Positions 1 to 8,100 of a DNA stretch of 22,777 bases are shown piece after piece. The notes below the pieces were generated by a model that was not told the origin of the DNA, searched no databases, and worked only from the letters and a program-made list of their open reading frames with translations. Source of the DNA: a virus; IMG/VR virus record IMGVR_UViG_3300010354_000709, positions 1 to 22,777 of that record; one strand, given 5' to 3'. Made by a program: the position numbers and the translations under genes. Position 1 is the stretch's first letter; each line of letters starts with the position of its first letter.

Positions 1-756
1 ACAACTGGAACTTGCGTGTATCTGTTTGGCTCTACTGGTGACCATGCGACTGTAAAGCGAGCAGATAACGGCAGTGATGCAACTTCAGCAAAAACAGTTG
101 GTGTTGTTGGTGCAAGTATTGCTGCTTCAGGAAACGGACCAGTTGTTACTCGTGGCTATGTTGACGGGATTAACTTAAGTACTGGATACACTGCTGGCGA
201 TGTTTTGTGGCTCGGAGAAAACGGAGCATTCACAAAAACTAAACCAAGCGCTCCAGATCATCTGGTTTTCATTGGCGTCGTGGTTCGTGCTACTAATAAC
301 GGAATAGTCTACGTAGCAACACAGAATGGTTATGAATTGGATGAACTACATGATGTTTCTATAATCAGTAAGACTTCTGGTGATTTCCTCAAGTACGACG
401 GGTCATTGTGGGTGAATGACCAAATTAATCTAGGTACTGATACGGTTGGTAATTACGTTCAAAATTTAGTCGCAGGAACTGGAGTCACCCTAAGTAACAA
501 TTCTGGCGAGGGCGCTACTCCGACAGTAGCTATTGGTCAGGCAGTCGGCACAAGTTCGTCAGTTCAATTTGCCTCAGTTAGCACAAATACCTTAACTGTT
601 GAAGGAATTGAAATTGATACTTCAGGGGTAGCGAATGGATATGTGTTAACGTATTCTCAGGTAGAAAACAAGTTTAAACCACTTCAATCAACCGGCGGCG
701 GTGGTGGCAGTAGTGGTGGGGCGCAATTGGCTACTGCATGGTGGCTTGGAGGCTAA
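1..756 (+). CDS. Phage tail fibre / structural protein, 5' end outside the window
   Basis: The reading frame is open to the left edge (T-T-G-T-C precede the first possible start, a GTG at 16), so this is the C-terminal part of a longer protein. The visible part begins with a beta-rich domain. It continues with the module GDFLKYDGSLWVND followed by NLVAGTGVTLSNNSGEGATP, which recurs in aquatic phage fibres and appears again in the protein at 11505-12806. It ends in a Gly/Ser-rich tail (GGGGGSSGG) just before the stop. The role is inferred as a virion fibre or fibre-attached protein. The next gene starts one base after the stop, with its ribosome binding site inside this gene's end, so the two are probably translated together. 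The exact position in the virion cannot be told. Confidence 0.8.
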   Translation, partial: TTGTCVYLFGSTGDHATVKRADNGSDATSAKTVGVVGASIAASGNGPVVTRGYVDGINLSTGYTAGDVLWLGENGAFTKTKPSAPDHLVFIGVVVRATNNGIVYVATQNGYELDELHDVSIISKTSGDFLKYDGSLWVNDQINLGTDTVGNYVQNLVAGTGVTLSNNSGEGATPTVAIGQAVGTSSSVQFASVSTNTLTVEGIEIDTSGVANGYVLTYSQVENKFKPLQSTGGGGGSSGGAQLATAWWLGG

Positions 757-757
757 A

Positions 758-1087
758 ATGGCACAAATTATTGAACGAATCTCTACTTTGAACCCGAGCG
801 CCAATTCGCCATCGGTAATATTGACCTCTAATAGCACTTTCCTTATATCCATAATCGCAACAAACAAATCGAGCACAGAAAATGCCTATGTTTCGGTATG
901 GGTTGCCCCTTTGGGGGATAATACTGAAAGCGCTAGAGGCTATATTGCATCAGGGCTCGCAGTTAGCCCATCCAACACTCTCGAGACTATCAGATTCGCT
1001 ATAGTAGATGATGACGTTATTTATGTAGAATCATCGTCAGCAAGCACTTCATTTACTTGCCAAGGAGTGAACCAGCTTGCTCTCTAA
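758..1087 (+). CDS. Small phage structural protein (predicted beta-sandwich), 109 aa
   Basis: The ATG at 758 is chosen over an in-frame start at 701 because GGAGG at 748-752 lies correctly spaced before it and the 701 start would run deep into the preceding fibre gene. The product is rich in Ser, Thr, Val and Ile, with alternating hydrophobic strands and no charged clusters, as in small virion decoration or fibre-cap proteins. The general pattern (strand, polar turn, V.VWVAPLG, then strands ending in a short Leu-containing tail) resembles the 122-aa protein at 12831-13199, which also follows a fibre gene. No named family is recognised. A virion role is inferred from context. Confidence 0.75.
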   Translation: MAQIIERISTLNPSANSPSVILTSNSTFLISIIATNKSSTENAYVSVWVAPLGDNTESARGYIASGLAVSPSNTLETIRFAIVDDDVIYVESSSASTSFTCQGVNQLAL

Positions 1088-1102
1088 CGGATTGGAACCA
1101 CT

Positions 1103-1384
1103 ATGCCAGGGTTAATTAACAACAATACGCCGACCTCTGTTGTCCAAGACTCGGCACCCGATCTCACGGTGGCCCCAAGCAAGACTTTTTATGGGTTTCG
1201 TTTTGACAATACAACTGGAAAATTAACGGTGGAAAAAATCTCAAACGATGGCGTAATTCGTCTTCCGGTTACTAATGTAGTTAAAGAAACAGACTATAAG
1301 CACTGGCTGTGGTCAGAAAATGAGTTAAACTTTTATTGGGACTCTGGGGACGACCCAGACAGACTGTTAGTAGAGGTAAGGTAA
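1103..1384 (+). CDS. Hypothetical phage tail-region protein, 93 aa
   Basis: This is a compact acidic protein beginning MPGLINNNTPTSVVQDS, a beta-strand-rich sequence with a Trp-rich C-terminal section (HWLW, NFYWDSGDDPD). It sits 15 bases after the previous gene and one base before the large fibre gene, so it is part of the late tail operon. The ribosome binding site is weak (only GGA-type matches upstream). I do not recognise the family. The size and position suit a small structural or fibre-associated protein. Confidence 0.65.
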   Translation: MPGLINNNTPTSVVQDSAPDLTVAPSKTFYGFRFDNTTGKLTVEKISNDGVIRLPVTNVVKETDYKHWLWSENELNFYWDSGDDPDRLLVEVR

Positions 1385-1385
1385 C

Positions 1386-3683
1386 ATGACGCAGATAATT
1401 GATCTTGGCAAGTTGAGAATGGACTTCAAGGGAGTCTATGATCCTGCCACTACTTACGAGCTGAACGATGTTGTTAGTTATGGCGCCAATGCTTATGTCT
1501 ACAAGTTTGCAACTGCAACAGCCGGAAACTTGCCCACAAATACTACTTATTGGGCATTAATGGTTTCAGGTATTCAATTTGAAGGTGTCTGGAGTAGTTC
1601 GACAGCATACCAAGCAAGAGATGTTGTCACTTTTGGCGCTAGAACATACATTTCATTACAGGCTCACACAAACCAGAACCCTACTCAAACAGATTACTGG
1701 GAAGTTTTGGCAAGCGGTATTCGCACTCTTGGCGATTGGAGTAATGCCACTGCCTACTATTTTCCTGGTGACGTAGTAACGCGAGGCGGCACTCAATACA
1801 TCACATCTTCTTATCATGTACCAAATGTAAACTTTTCAATTGATTTAGGTGCATCAAAATGGACAGTGTTTGTTTCTGGTTTACGTTTTAGAGGCGTTTG
1901 GGCGGCAAATACTGCGTATTTGAAAGATGACCTTGTAACAGACGGTTTGAATTCGTATTTAGCAACACAAGATTTTACTTCCAATGGCGCAACTTTTTCA
2001 GCAGAAACTGCTGGGAATTGGACACTGTTTACTCCAGGAACAGACAACCTACCAGCACAAGCAGGTAATGAAAATTACTTGTTGACAACAGATGGAACTG
2101 ACCCGCTTTGGACAGATTCAATAGACCTCGGTGGAAGCGCTACCGTTGCTGGGACCGTATATACAGGACCAGGTGCAGCAGCATTTGAGACTTCGGCCGC
2201 ACTAACAAATGCCGCCTCAGTTACTGTGTTTAACAATAATTTAAGTGAAGATGGATTTGCTCAAATAGCATTCCGCAATGCTGACGATACTTCGTCGTCT
2301 GACATTATTGCTTACTCAGCAGACGGCAATGATGTAACTGGTTGGGTTTCGTTGGGTGTCACTGGGAAAGATTTTGGCGACCCAGAATTCACATTAACAA
2401 CAGGCAATACTGCTTACGTTTTCTACGAAGCAGAAGATGATGCAGCCGCTAATGGCGGAACAGGAAATCTTGTTTTTGCAACTGGCGACAAAGGAACAGA
2501 TAACGCAATTGTGTTTGCGGCTGGCGGTTTTGCCAGCGGCACAGAACAGATGACGATTACTCCCAACGAGAATGTTCATATTGAAATTTCCACGGAGTCA
2601 ACAAGTCCATCAAATGGTGCATTTACCGTCGTTGGTGGAGCTGGAATTCAGGGTAATTTGAATGTTGCAGGCAATGCGGCCATTCAAGGTAATCAAAGCC
2701 TTGTAGGAAACTTAGTAATTCAAGGTTCACTCAGTGTTGCCGGTGGTCAATTTGCCACCGAAAATCTTTCATCGACAGACCCATTGTTGTTTGTTGGTAA
2801 CCAAAACGAAGGCAATGAATTTGACCTAGGGTTTTTGACAGAAGCAAAACAACCTGCAACCCCCATAAGTTTCCCACTTAGTTCAGTTTCAGTTTCTTCA
2901 AATGTTGTCACGGTGACTTCAAGAAGCTATACCGTACTCTTCAAATCAATTACAAGCAATGTTGCGACTCTGTCAATAGGTTCACACAGTTATGCAGCTG
3001 GCAATGTTGTGACCGTGACTGGAGTAGATGCCACATTTAATGGAACCTACACAATTACAGCAGTAGCGGCAACCACAATTTCTTATGCTAAAACTGCGTC
3101 AGATCTTTCACAAACTGCTGCTACAGGAACGGTGCAAGTATTGTTTAATACATCGCCGACCATAATTGCTGGCGATTTTGTGACCATTTCTGACAGCGGT
3201 ACTGCTTTTGATGGGGTTCATCATGTTACTGCGATATCCTCAACAACTTTTTCGTTTGAACAAACAATAGCAAATCAAGCCTCGACCAACTTGGCCGCAG
3301 ACACAATTGCCACAAGATCATCTAGGTCCAAGTATTCGGGAATTGTAAAAAACAACACCGATGGCGCTTGGTATCTGTTTTCAAATTTGGAAAACAGACC
3401 AACTACCACAGTTGATTTCACGAGTCCAGAAATAGTTCTAGATAAACTAAATATCGGTATTTTAGATGTGTCTACCACCTCTACCTTTAGGGGCGATGTA
3501 GTTGCTCAAAAGAAATTTAATGTATTTGCAACTGCAGCAGCACGAGATGCTGCTATACCAGCCCCAGATGCAGGGACAATGTGTTACAGGACAGACATAA
3601 AATCGCAAGAGTTTTACACAGGAACAAAATGGGAAGTAGTAGAGAATGCAATATCTCCGCTGCTCACCATGGCATTGCTGTAA
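1386..3683 (+). CDS. Large multi-domain tail fibre protein with chitin-binding-like repeats
   Basis: This is a 765-aa fibre. Residues about 14-218 hold four repeats of 47-52 aa of the form G.W....TAY...DVV..G...Y......W......G, which resemble the carbohydrate-binding CBM5/12 fold. A beta-rich shaft follows, with short Gly/Asn repeats near residues 420-455 (IQGNLNVAGNAAIQGN type). Then come repeats around 490-635 of the VVTVT..GVDATFNGTYTITAV type seen in phage structural proteins. The C-terminus has ATAAARDAAIPAPDAGTMCYRTD then FYTGTKWE, typical of phage fibre ends. The ATG follows a GAGG-containing site and lies one base after the preceding stop. The inferred job is host surface glycan binding. 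The repeats are clear; the sugar ligand is unknown. Confidence 0.85.
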   Translation: MTQIIDLGKLRMDFKGVYDPATTYELNDVVSYGANAYVYKFATATAGNLPTNTTYWALMVSGIQFEGVWSSSTAYQARDVVTFGARTYISLQAHTNQNPTQTDYWEVLASGIRTLGDWSNATAYYFPGDVVTRGGTQYITSSYHVPNVNFSIDLGASKWTVFVSGLRFRGVWAANTAYLKDDLVTDGLNSYLATQDFTSNGATFSAETAGNWTLFTPGTDNLPAQAGNENYLLTTDGTDPLWTDSIDLGGSATVAGTVYTGPGAAAFETSAALTNAASVTVFNNNLSEDGFAQIAFRNADDTSSSDIIAYSADGNDVTGWVSLGVTGKDFGDPEFTLTTGNTAYVFYEAEDDAAANGGTGNLVFATGDKGTDNAIVFAAGGFASGTEQMTITPNENVHIEISTESTSPSNGAFTVVGGAGIQGNLNVAGNAAIQGNQSLVGNLVIQGSLSVAGGQFATENLSSTDPLLFVGNQNEGNEFDLGFLTEAKQPATPISFPLSSVSVSSNVVTVTSRSYTVLFKSITSNVATLSIGSHSYAAGNVVTVTGVDATFNGTYTITAVAATTISYAKTASDLSQTAATGTVQVLFNTSPTIIAGDFVTISDSGTAFDGVHHVTAISSTTFSFEQTIANQASTNLAADTIATRSSRSKYSGIVKNNTDGAWYLFSNLENRPTTTVDFTSPEIVLDKLNIGILDVSTTSTFRGDVVAQKKFNVFATAAARDAAIPAPDAGTMCYRTDIKSQEFYTGTKWEVVENAISPLLTMALL
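1425..2039 (+). repeat. Four tandem carbohydrate-binding-module-like repeats (protein level)
   Basis: Inside the large fibre, four tandem units each begin near a GVW/GVY/GDW turn, contain TAY followed by DVV or DLV, and end with a Trp before V.(S/P)G. The four are clearly diverged, so this is an old internal duplication. This layout is typical of CBM5/12-like modules in phage fibres. Confidence 0.75.
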
Positions 3684-3717
3684 TAATTAATAACAACAAA
3701 TCAATAAAGGATAAACA

Positions 3718-4551
3718 ATGGCACTAGTAAGTTATAAAACATTAGGACAAGTACGCTCAGGCTGGGCTACTAAACGACTTGTCGCAATTAGTCGAGTAGT
3801 TACGAGCAACGTAGTTACTATTACTTCTGCAACAGACCATGGTCTAGTTACTGGTGACAGAGTTTTTGTCAGCGGAGCAGGTGCAAGCTTGGACGGCATT
3901 CACGTAGTAGCCGCTGTAGACTCTGCAACAACCTTTAGCTACCCAACAACATCAGGTAATGCTTCAAGTGCCACACTTGCAAGTGCGTACTTCCAAGGAA
4001 TGAAAACAGATTTGGAAGCTATTAGCGTTGCAAACGTTGTACGAGCCAACAATATTCTTACAGTTACCACGGACGTAGCACACGGAATTTCGGAAAACGA
4101 ATACGTTTATGTTGAGGCTGGCACAACCAACGCAACAGGTTTGTTCCAAGTATTGGATGTTCCGACTGCAACAACATTTAGGGTTGTGTCATTTAACGCA
4201 GCACTATCAAGCACCAGTTGGGCAGCAAACACAGGCAACGCTTCTGTTAGCCGAGCATTGGCTCAAACTGTTTACCAACCAGCAGCAGGAAAATCTGGTT
4301 TGATTTCATCTCTTGTTTTGTTCAACGCTACCGAACAGAACGTAGTAGTTGACCTCTACCAAACACCATCAACTGCTTGGGCAAGTCTTACACAAAAAGA
4401 CAAGTATCTGATTCAAGGTGTAGTAACACTTGCACCGAAAGAAACCTACTCTGTAAACCTTGCAATGACTGTTGCAAACCAAGAGAGGGTTGTGATGATT
4501 GCAGATACTCCGGGAGTTCAAGCGCTTGCTTATGGCACTGAATTTGAATAA
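3718..4551 (+). CDS. Phage structural protein with two HGL..GD-type beta repeats, 277 aa
   Basis: A good ribosome binding site (AAAGGA) precedes the ATG. Residues about 28-78 and 104-160 form two copies of a small beta repeat: VVTITSATDHGLVTGDRVFVSG, then the second copy with TTDVAHGISENEYVYVEAG. Each copy ends with a TATTF-type strand. Similar repeats occur in the large fibre just upstream and in many phage structural proteins. The C-terminal third (from about residue 190) is a separate beta domain with VVVDLYQTP and VVMIADTPG, in style like the small proteins at 758 and 12831. It is likely a virion protein of the tail or fibre assembly. There is no enzymatic motif. Confidence 0.75.
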   Translation: MALVSYKTLGQVRSGWATKRLVAISRVVTSNVVTITSATDHGLVTGDRVFVSGAGASLDGIHVVAAVDSATTFSYPTTSGNASSATLASAYFQGMKTDLEAISVANVVRANNILTVTTDVAHGISENEYVYVEAGTTNATGLFQVLDVPTATTFRVVSFNAALSSTSWAANTGNASVSRALAQTVYQPAAGKSGLISSLVLFNATEQNVVVDLYQTPSTAWASLTQKDKYLIQGVVTLAPKETYSVNLAMTVANQERVVMIADTPGVQALAYGTEFE

Positions 4552-4594
4552 GAGTTAAGTGTCCGATACCAAGTATGAGCAGGAGAGTTAAGTG
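4551..4594 (+). repeat. 11-bp direct repeat around the intergenic gap
   Basis: AGAGTTAAGTG occurs at 4551-4561, directly at the end of the structural gene, and again at 4584-4594, where it includes the GTG start of the first RCC1 gene. The copies are 33 bases apart. This may be a recombination scar from insertion of the RCC1 gene cassette, or chance. Confidence 0.5.
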
Positions 4595-6247
4595 GCTTTC
4601 ACTAGACGAAAAAATCGTAAAAGTACTACAAACTTTGCAAGAACACGTGTCTTATCTAACACACTGGACAGCAACGCTCCACTAGAACTGGTTCAAAATA
4701 AGCACTATCAATCATGTGCTTTCCTTCCTAGAACAGATCATTTGCCATATCAAAATATCGGAAACTCCGGTGCTGTTATGTATTGGGTTACCAATGGTGG
4801 TAAACAGATTATGACTGCTGGGTACGGGCCACAAACCTTGGCTGGTGGAAGAGCAGCAGGCAACCATGACATCCTTGAACCACGACCATGTTCTCTAAAA
4901 CCAGAATTAGACAGAGATGATTTTATTGTTGATTACGCTATTGGTTTTTACTACTGTTTATTTGTAACAAATAAAGGATACGTTTACTCAGGCGGTAATA
5001 ATGATCAAGGGCAACTAGGACACGGGGACACTACTGCAATCCCATTCTTTAAACGAGTAACTTCCACAGCAGGTGGTGTTTTATTTGGTCCTGGTGGAGA
5101 ACGAGCCGTTAGGTGCTACACAAATATAGACTACGGAAATTCTGCAAATAGACGATCTTTGATTCTTACAGAATCAAAACTTCTTTATGGTTGTGGGTTC
5201 AACTCCAACTACGAATTAGGAATAAGCGGTAATACAACTCAACAAAATGCATTTGTTCGTGCTGCCCCGACACTTTCAGATATCAAAGATGTATATGTTG
5301 GAAGACTTACCACTGGTGCGGTTTTGCCAAACGGACAGTTTTATACTTGGGGGTTTAACGGAAACGGAGAGCAAGGGTTAGGAAATACCACAGTTCAACA
5401 AGTTCCTGTTCTTTCAAACTCAAACGTTGCCTTGGTCCGCCATGCTTGGAACGCTTCAAACAACAGATCTTGTTTTATTCTTAAAACAGACGGCACGGTT
5501 TGGTTTACTGGTTTTCAAGCAAGCTATGGTCAAGCAGGACTTGGTAACTTGACAAACTATACCTCATGGCAACAAGTAACAGACGCCTTAATCAACAATA
5601 CTAGTAGTCGTGTAGTTGACATTCAAACTTCCGGATGGTCTGGAGACGCCAACCAATACGCAACCACTTGGTTTCTTATGGATAACGGCACGATTTATTC
5701 TTGTGGTTACAACACATACGGACAAATGGGCTGGAACGGTACATCTCACTCCAATACTCTAGGAGCTTTAATTATCCCTGCTGGTTTTCCTAAAGTAGAT
5801 CAGATTTTCCAAATGGGCGGACATTCGATAACTACATTTTATGGAATTAACAAGGCTTCTGGAAGAATGTTTGCAGTTGGGAATTGGAGCTGGGGAGCAC
5901 TTGGGTATGGTACCGGAGACTGGGCGGCAAGTTCGGGTTCTGGCAGATGGGATAATAGGACTGTAACTAATTTCCGAGCGCATTGGCCAGCAAGAGAAAT
6001 TGATGCCCCGCCTGTAATTGAGGATGGTTTGGCCAAGTTTCACTCTATAGTTGGGTTGAATCTTGCTGACGCTTCAGGAGGCCAACAACCCAATCCGATG
6101 ATTTTATGCACAGATGGAACAGTGTGGACAAGGGGATACAACCTCAACGGCTATCTTGGTATTGGACTTGTACAGCCTTACAGCGGAGCAAACTCTTATG
6201 CTAGACAAGAACAGTATAATTTTGCGTGGAGGCCTGTATTATTATGA
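4592..6247 (+). CDS. RCC1-repeat beta-propeller tail protein, paralog 1
   Basis: This is a 551-aa protein that starts at GTG 4592, placed by AGGAGAG at 4581-4587. It carries repeated RCC1 blades, recognised by units such as YSGGNNDQGQLGHGDTT, YGCGFNSNYELG, YTWGFNGNGEQGLGNTT and YSCGYNTYGQMGW, each followed by a strand and spaced 50-60 aa apart. RCC1 propellers are interaction platforms. In a phage late region they most likely form a receptor-binding or baseplate component, which is inference. The start MAFTRRK and the overall arrangement match the next two genes, so the three arose by tandem duplication. No catalytic motif was seen. Confidence 0.8.
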   Translation: MAFTRRKNRKSTTNFARTRVLSNTLDSNAPLELVQNKHYQSCAFLPRTDHLPYQNIGNSGAVMYWVTNGGKQIMTAGYGPQTLAGGRAAGNHDILEPRPCSLKPELDRDDFIVDYAIGFYYCLFVTNKGYVYSGGNNDQGQLGHGDTTAIPFFKRVTSTAGGVLFGPGGERAVRCYTNIDYGNSANRRSLILTESKLLYGCGFNSNYELGISGNTTQQNAFVRAAPTLSDIKDVYVGRLTTGAVLPNGQFYTWGFNGNGEQGLGNTTVQQVPVLSNSNVALVRHAWNASNNRSCFILKTDGTVWFTGFQASYGQAGLGNLTNYTSWQQVTDALINNTSSRVVDIQTSGWSGDANQYATTWFLMDNGTIYSCGYNTYGQMGWNGTSHSNTLGALIIPAGFPKVDQIFQMGGHSITTFYGINKASGRMFAVGNWSWGALGYGTGDWAASSGSGRWDNRTVTNFRAHWPAREIDAPPVIEDGLAKFHSIVGLNLADASGGQQPNPMILCTDGTVWTRGYNLNGYLGIGLVQPYSGANSYARQEQYNFAWRPVLL

Positions 6248-6276
6248 AAAACAATTCATTAAAGAGGAAAGACTAA

Positions 6277-8100
6277 ATGGCTTTCACTAGAAAATCCAAG
6301 GCGGTTAATTTCAACGAACCTGGAAAAGAGAACGTATATAACACTACCTCTGCTTCAAAAGACCTCAGCACTACTCCAATAACGGCCCCTCACCCTTACT
6401 TTTTTGTATCTGAACTTCCAGACACATCCACAGTTAATACTGGCGCAAGCATTTTCACCGAACGAAAAATGTATGCCCTCATGGAAGGTAATAGGAGAAT
6501 AAAAGCTTGGGGTACCTCTGGAAGCTACGGACTAAGTGGCTATTCTAACCAAACTGTCCACCCTATTTTCCCACAGTTAGTTCAGTTTGATTACCCTTTA
6601 GAAAAAGATGATTTCATTACTCAAATAGCCGTTGGTAAAGGTCATATGGCTGCTTTTGTAACTGCAAAAGGTTATTTGTATACAGGCGGTTATGCAGACA
6701 ATGATCGCTGGATGGGGTTTGGTGATGATGTACACCGTTATGCCTTTTCACGAGTTTCTCATGCTGAAACAATAACAACTGCTACGTTTAGTTCTGGTGG
6801 TGCCGTAGGAGCAAACAATTTTGTTATTACAGCAGTAAATGCAAACATAGTCGTTGGTCAGCAAGTAGTAGGTTTTGGAGTTCCTTCATGGACAACAGTA
6901 ACTGCTGTTTCGGGTACGACAATTACCTTAAGTAACGTATTCAATCAAGTCGCTGCTGGTGTGTATAGTTTTGGTCGCCCTTGGGGTCCAGGTGGAGTAT
7001 GTGCTAAAAAAGTATATCTACCATCAAGCACTCTTAACACAAGCTCTGAACAATGGGCGTTGGTGCTTAGCACAGATAGCAATGTGTATGCCTGTGGCTA
7101 CAACGGACATGGGCAAATGGGCATTGGTAATACAGCTACCCCTCGCGGGTATTGGGACAGAGTTCCAGGAATTTCCAACATTAAAGAAGTCTATTGCAGT
7201 AATTACACTGCTTTCGCAATAACATACAGCGGACAGTTATGGGGTTGGGGCTATAACGGCTATGGGCAATTAGGCATAGGCAGCACCGGTAACGCGACTT
7301 CTCCAACGTCCTTAGTTGCAAGCGGTGTAAACAAAGTCTTTCATAAGGGTAATGAATACGAAACATCCTTTTATATTTCTAACGATGGGTTAGCTTATTC
7401 TTGCGGTGCAAACCATTATGGGTCTTTGGGGATTAACGTAGAAAACACAAGTAATACAACCACATGGACTGTTGTAAACACAACAAACATAGGAACACGC
7501 AGGGTTATAGATATTAAAGCTGCTGGCACTGGCACGTACAATACGACGTGGTTTTTGTGCGATGACGGAACTGTTTTTGCATGTGGTAATAATGGTTCTG
7601 GACAAGTTGGAGATGGCACCACTACTACTAGACAGATCCCTACTTTAATTACGCAACCTTCTGGATTCCCCAAGGTAGACAGAATTGTTGTTGCAGGTGG
7701 CAGCAATACCCATTTTGTCATGGGAATAAACATGGCTACTGGGCGTATGTGGTCTGTTGGTAGTTGGAACTATGGAGCGATTGGTCAAGCTATTGGTGAG
7801 CCAACAGGTACTTGGGCATTTACAAATACCTCAACTAGAGCACAATACCCAGCAAGAGAAACTTTAAGTATCCCATCAGTAGAAGACGGATACACAAAAA
7901 TTAAAGATTTTTTTGTAATGTCTGGCCCCAACGGAGAATCAACAGTTTATGCTCTTTGTTATGATGGAACAATTTGGGTTAGAGGATATGGCCACTATAA
8001 CGCAAAAGGACATAAATTCGTGCAGCATTATTGGAATGGTAACTTAACCTATCAAGGTACGCAATACACAGATACGGGATGGAAGCAAGTGGAGTTCTAA
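6277..8100 (+). CDS. RCC1-repeat beta-propeller tail protein, paralog 2, with an inserted domain
   Basis: This is a 607-aa protein with a good ribosome binding site (AAAGAGGAAAG) before the ATG. The RCC1 blades are obvious: YACGYNGHGQMGIGNT, WGWGYNGYGQLGIGST, YSCGANHYGSLGI, FACGNNGSGQVGDGTTT. Compared with its two sister genes it carries about 69 extra residues (roughly 165-233). The extra stretch contains GQQVVGFGVPSWTTVTAVSG and TTITLSN, a beta module known from other phage structural proteins. The sisters have only a short turn at that point (TSTAGG..FGPGG). The length difference from the third paralog matches the insert. It is probably a virion surface propeller. Confidence 0.8.
   Translation: MAFTRKSKAVNFNEPGKENVYNTTSASKDLSTTPITAPHPYFFVSELPDTSTVNTGASIFTERKMYALMEGNRRIKAWGTSGSYGLSGYSNQTVHPIFPQLVQFDYPLEKDDFITQIAVGKGHMAAFVTAKGYLYTGGYADNDRWMGFGDDVHRYAFSRVSHAETITTATFSSGGAVGANNFVITAVNANIVVGQQVVGFGVPSWTTVTAVSGTTITLSNVFNQVAAGVYSFGRPWGPGGVCAKKVYLPSSTLNTSSEQWALVLSTDSNVYACGYNGHGQMGIGNTATPRGYWDRVPGISNIKEVYCSNYTAFAITYSGQLWGWGYNGYGQLGIGSTGNATSPTSLVASGVNKVFHKGNEYETSFYISNDGLAYSCGANHYGSLGINVENTSNTTTWTVVNTTNIGTRRVIDIKAAGTGTYNTTWFLCDDGTVFACGNNGSGQVGDGTTTTRQIPTLITQPSGFPKVDRIVVAGGSNTHFVMGINMATGRMWSVGSWNYGAIGQAIGEPTGTWAFTNTSTRAQYPARETLSIPSVEDGYTKIKDFFVMSGPNGESTVYALCYDGTIWVRGYGHYNAKGHKFVQHYWNGNLTYQGTQYTDTGWKQVEF

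Noticed and set aside
701-757. Upstream in-frame start giving a 128-aa protein
   Set aside because: It lies inside the preceding fibre gene, and GGAGG is placed for the ATG at 758.
7416-7733. 105-aa minus-strand frame within RCC1 paralog 2
   Set aside because: It is a shadow of repetitive Gly/Asn/Thr codons, with no supporting start signal.
8079-8099. Earlier ATG for the third RCC1 gene
   Set aside because: The ATG at 8100 overlaps the previous stop, has GGAG upstream and matches the N-termini of the sister proteins.
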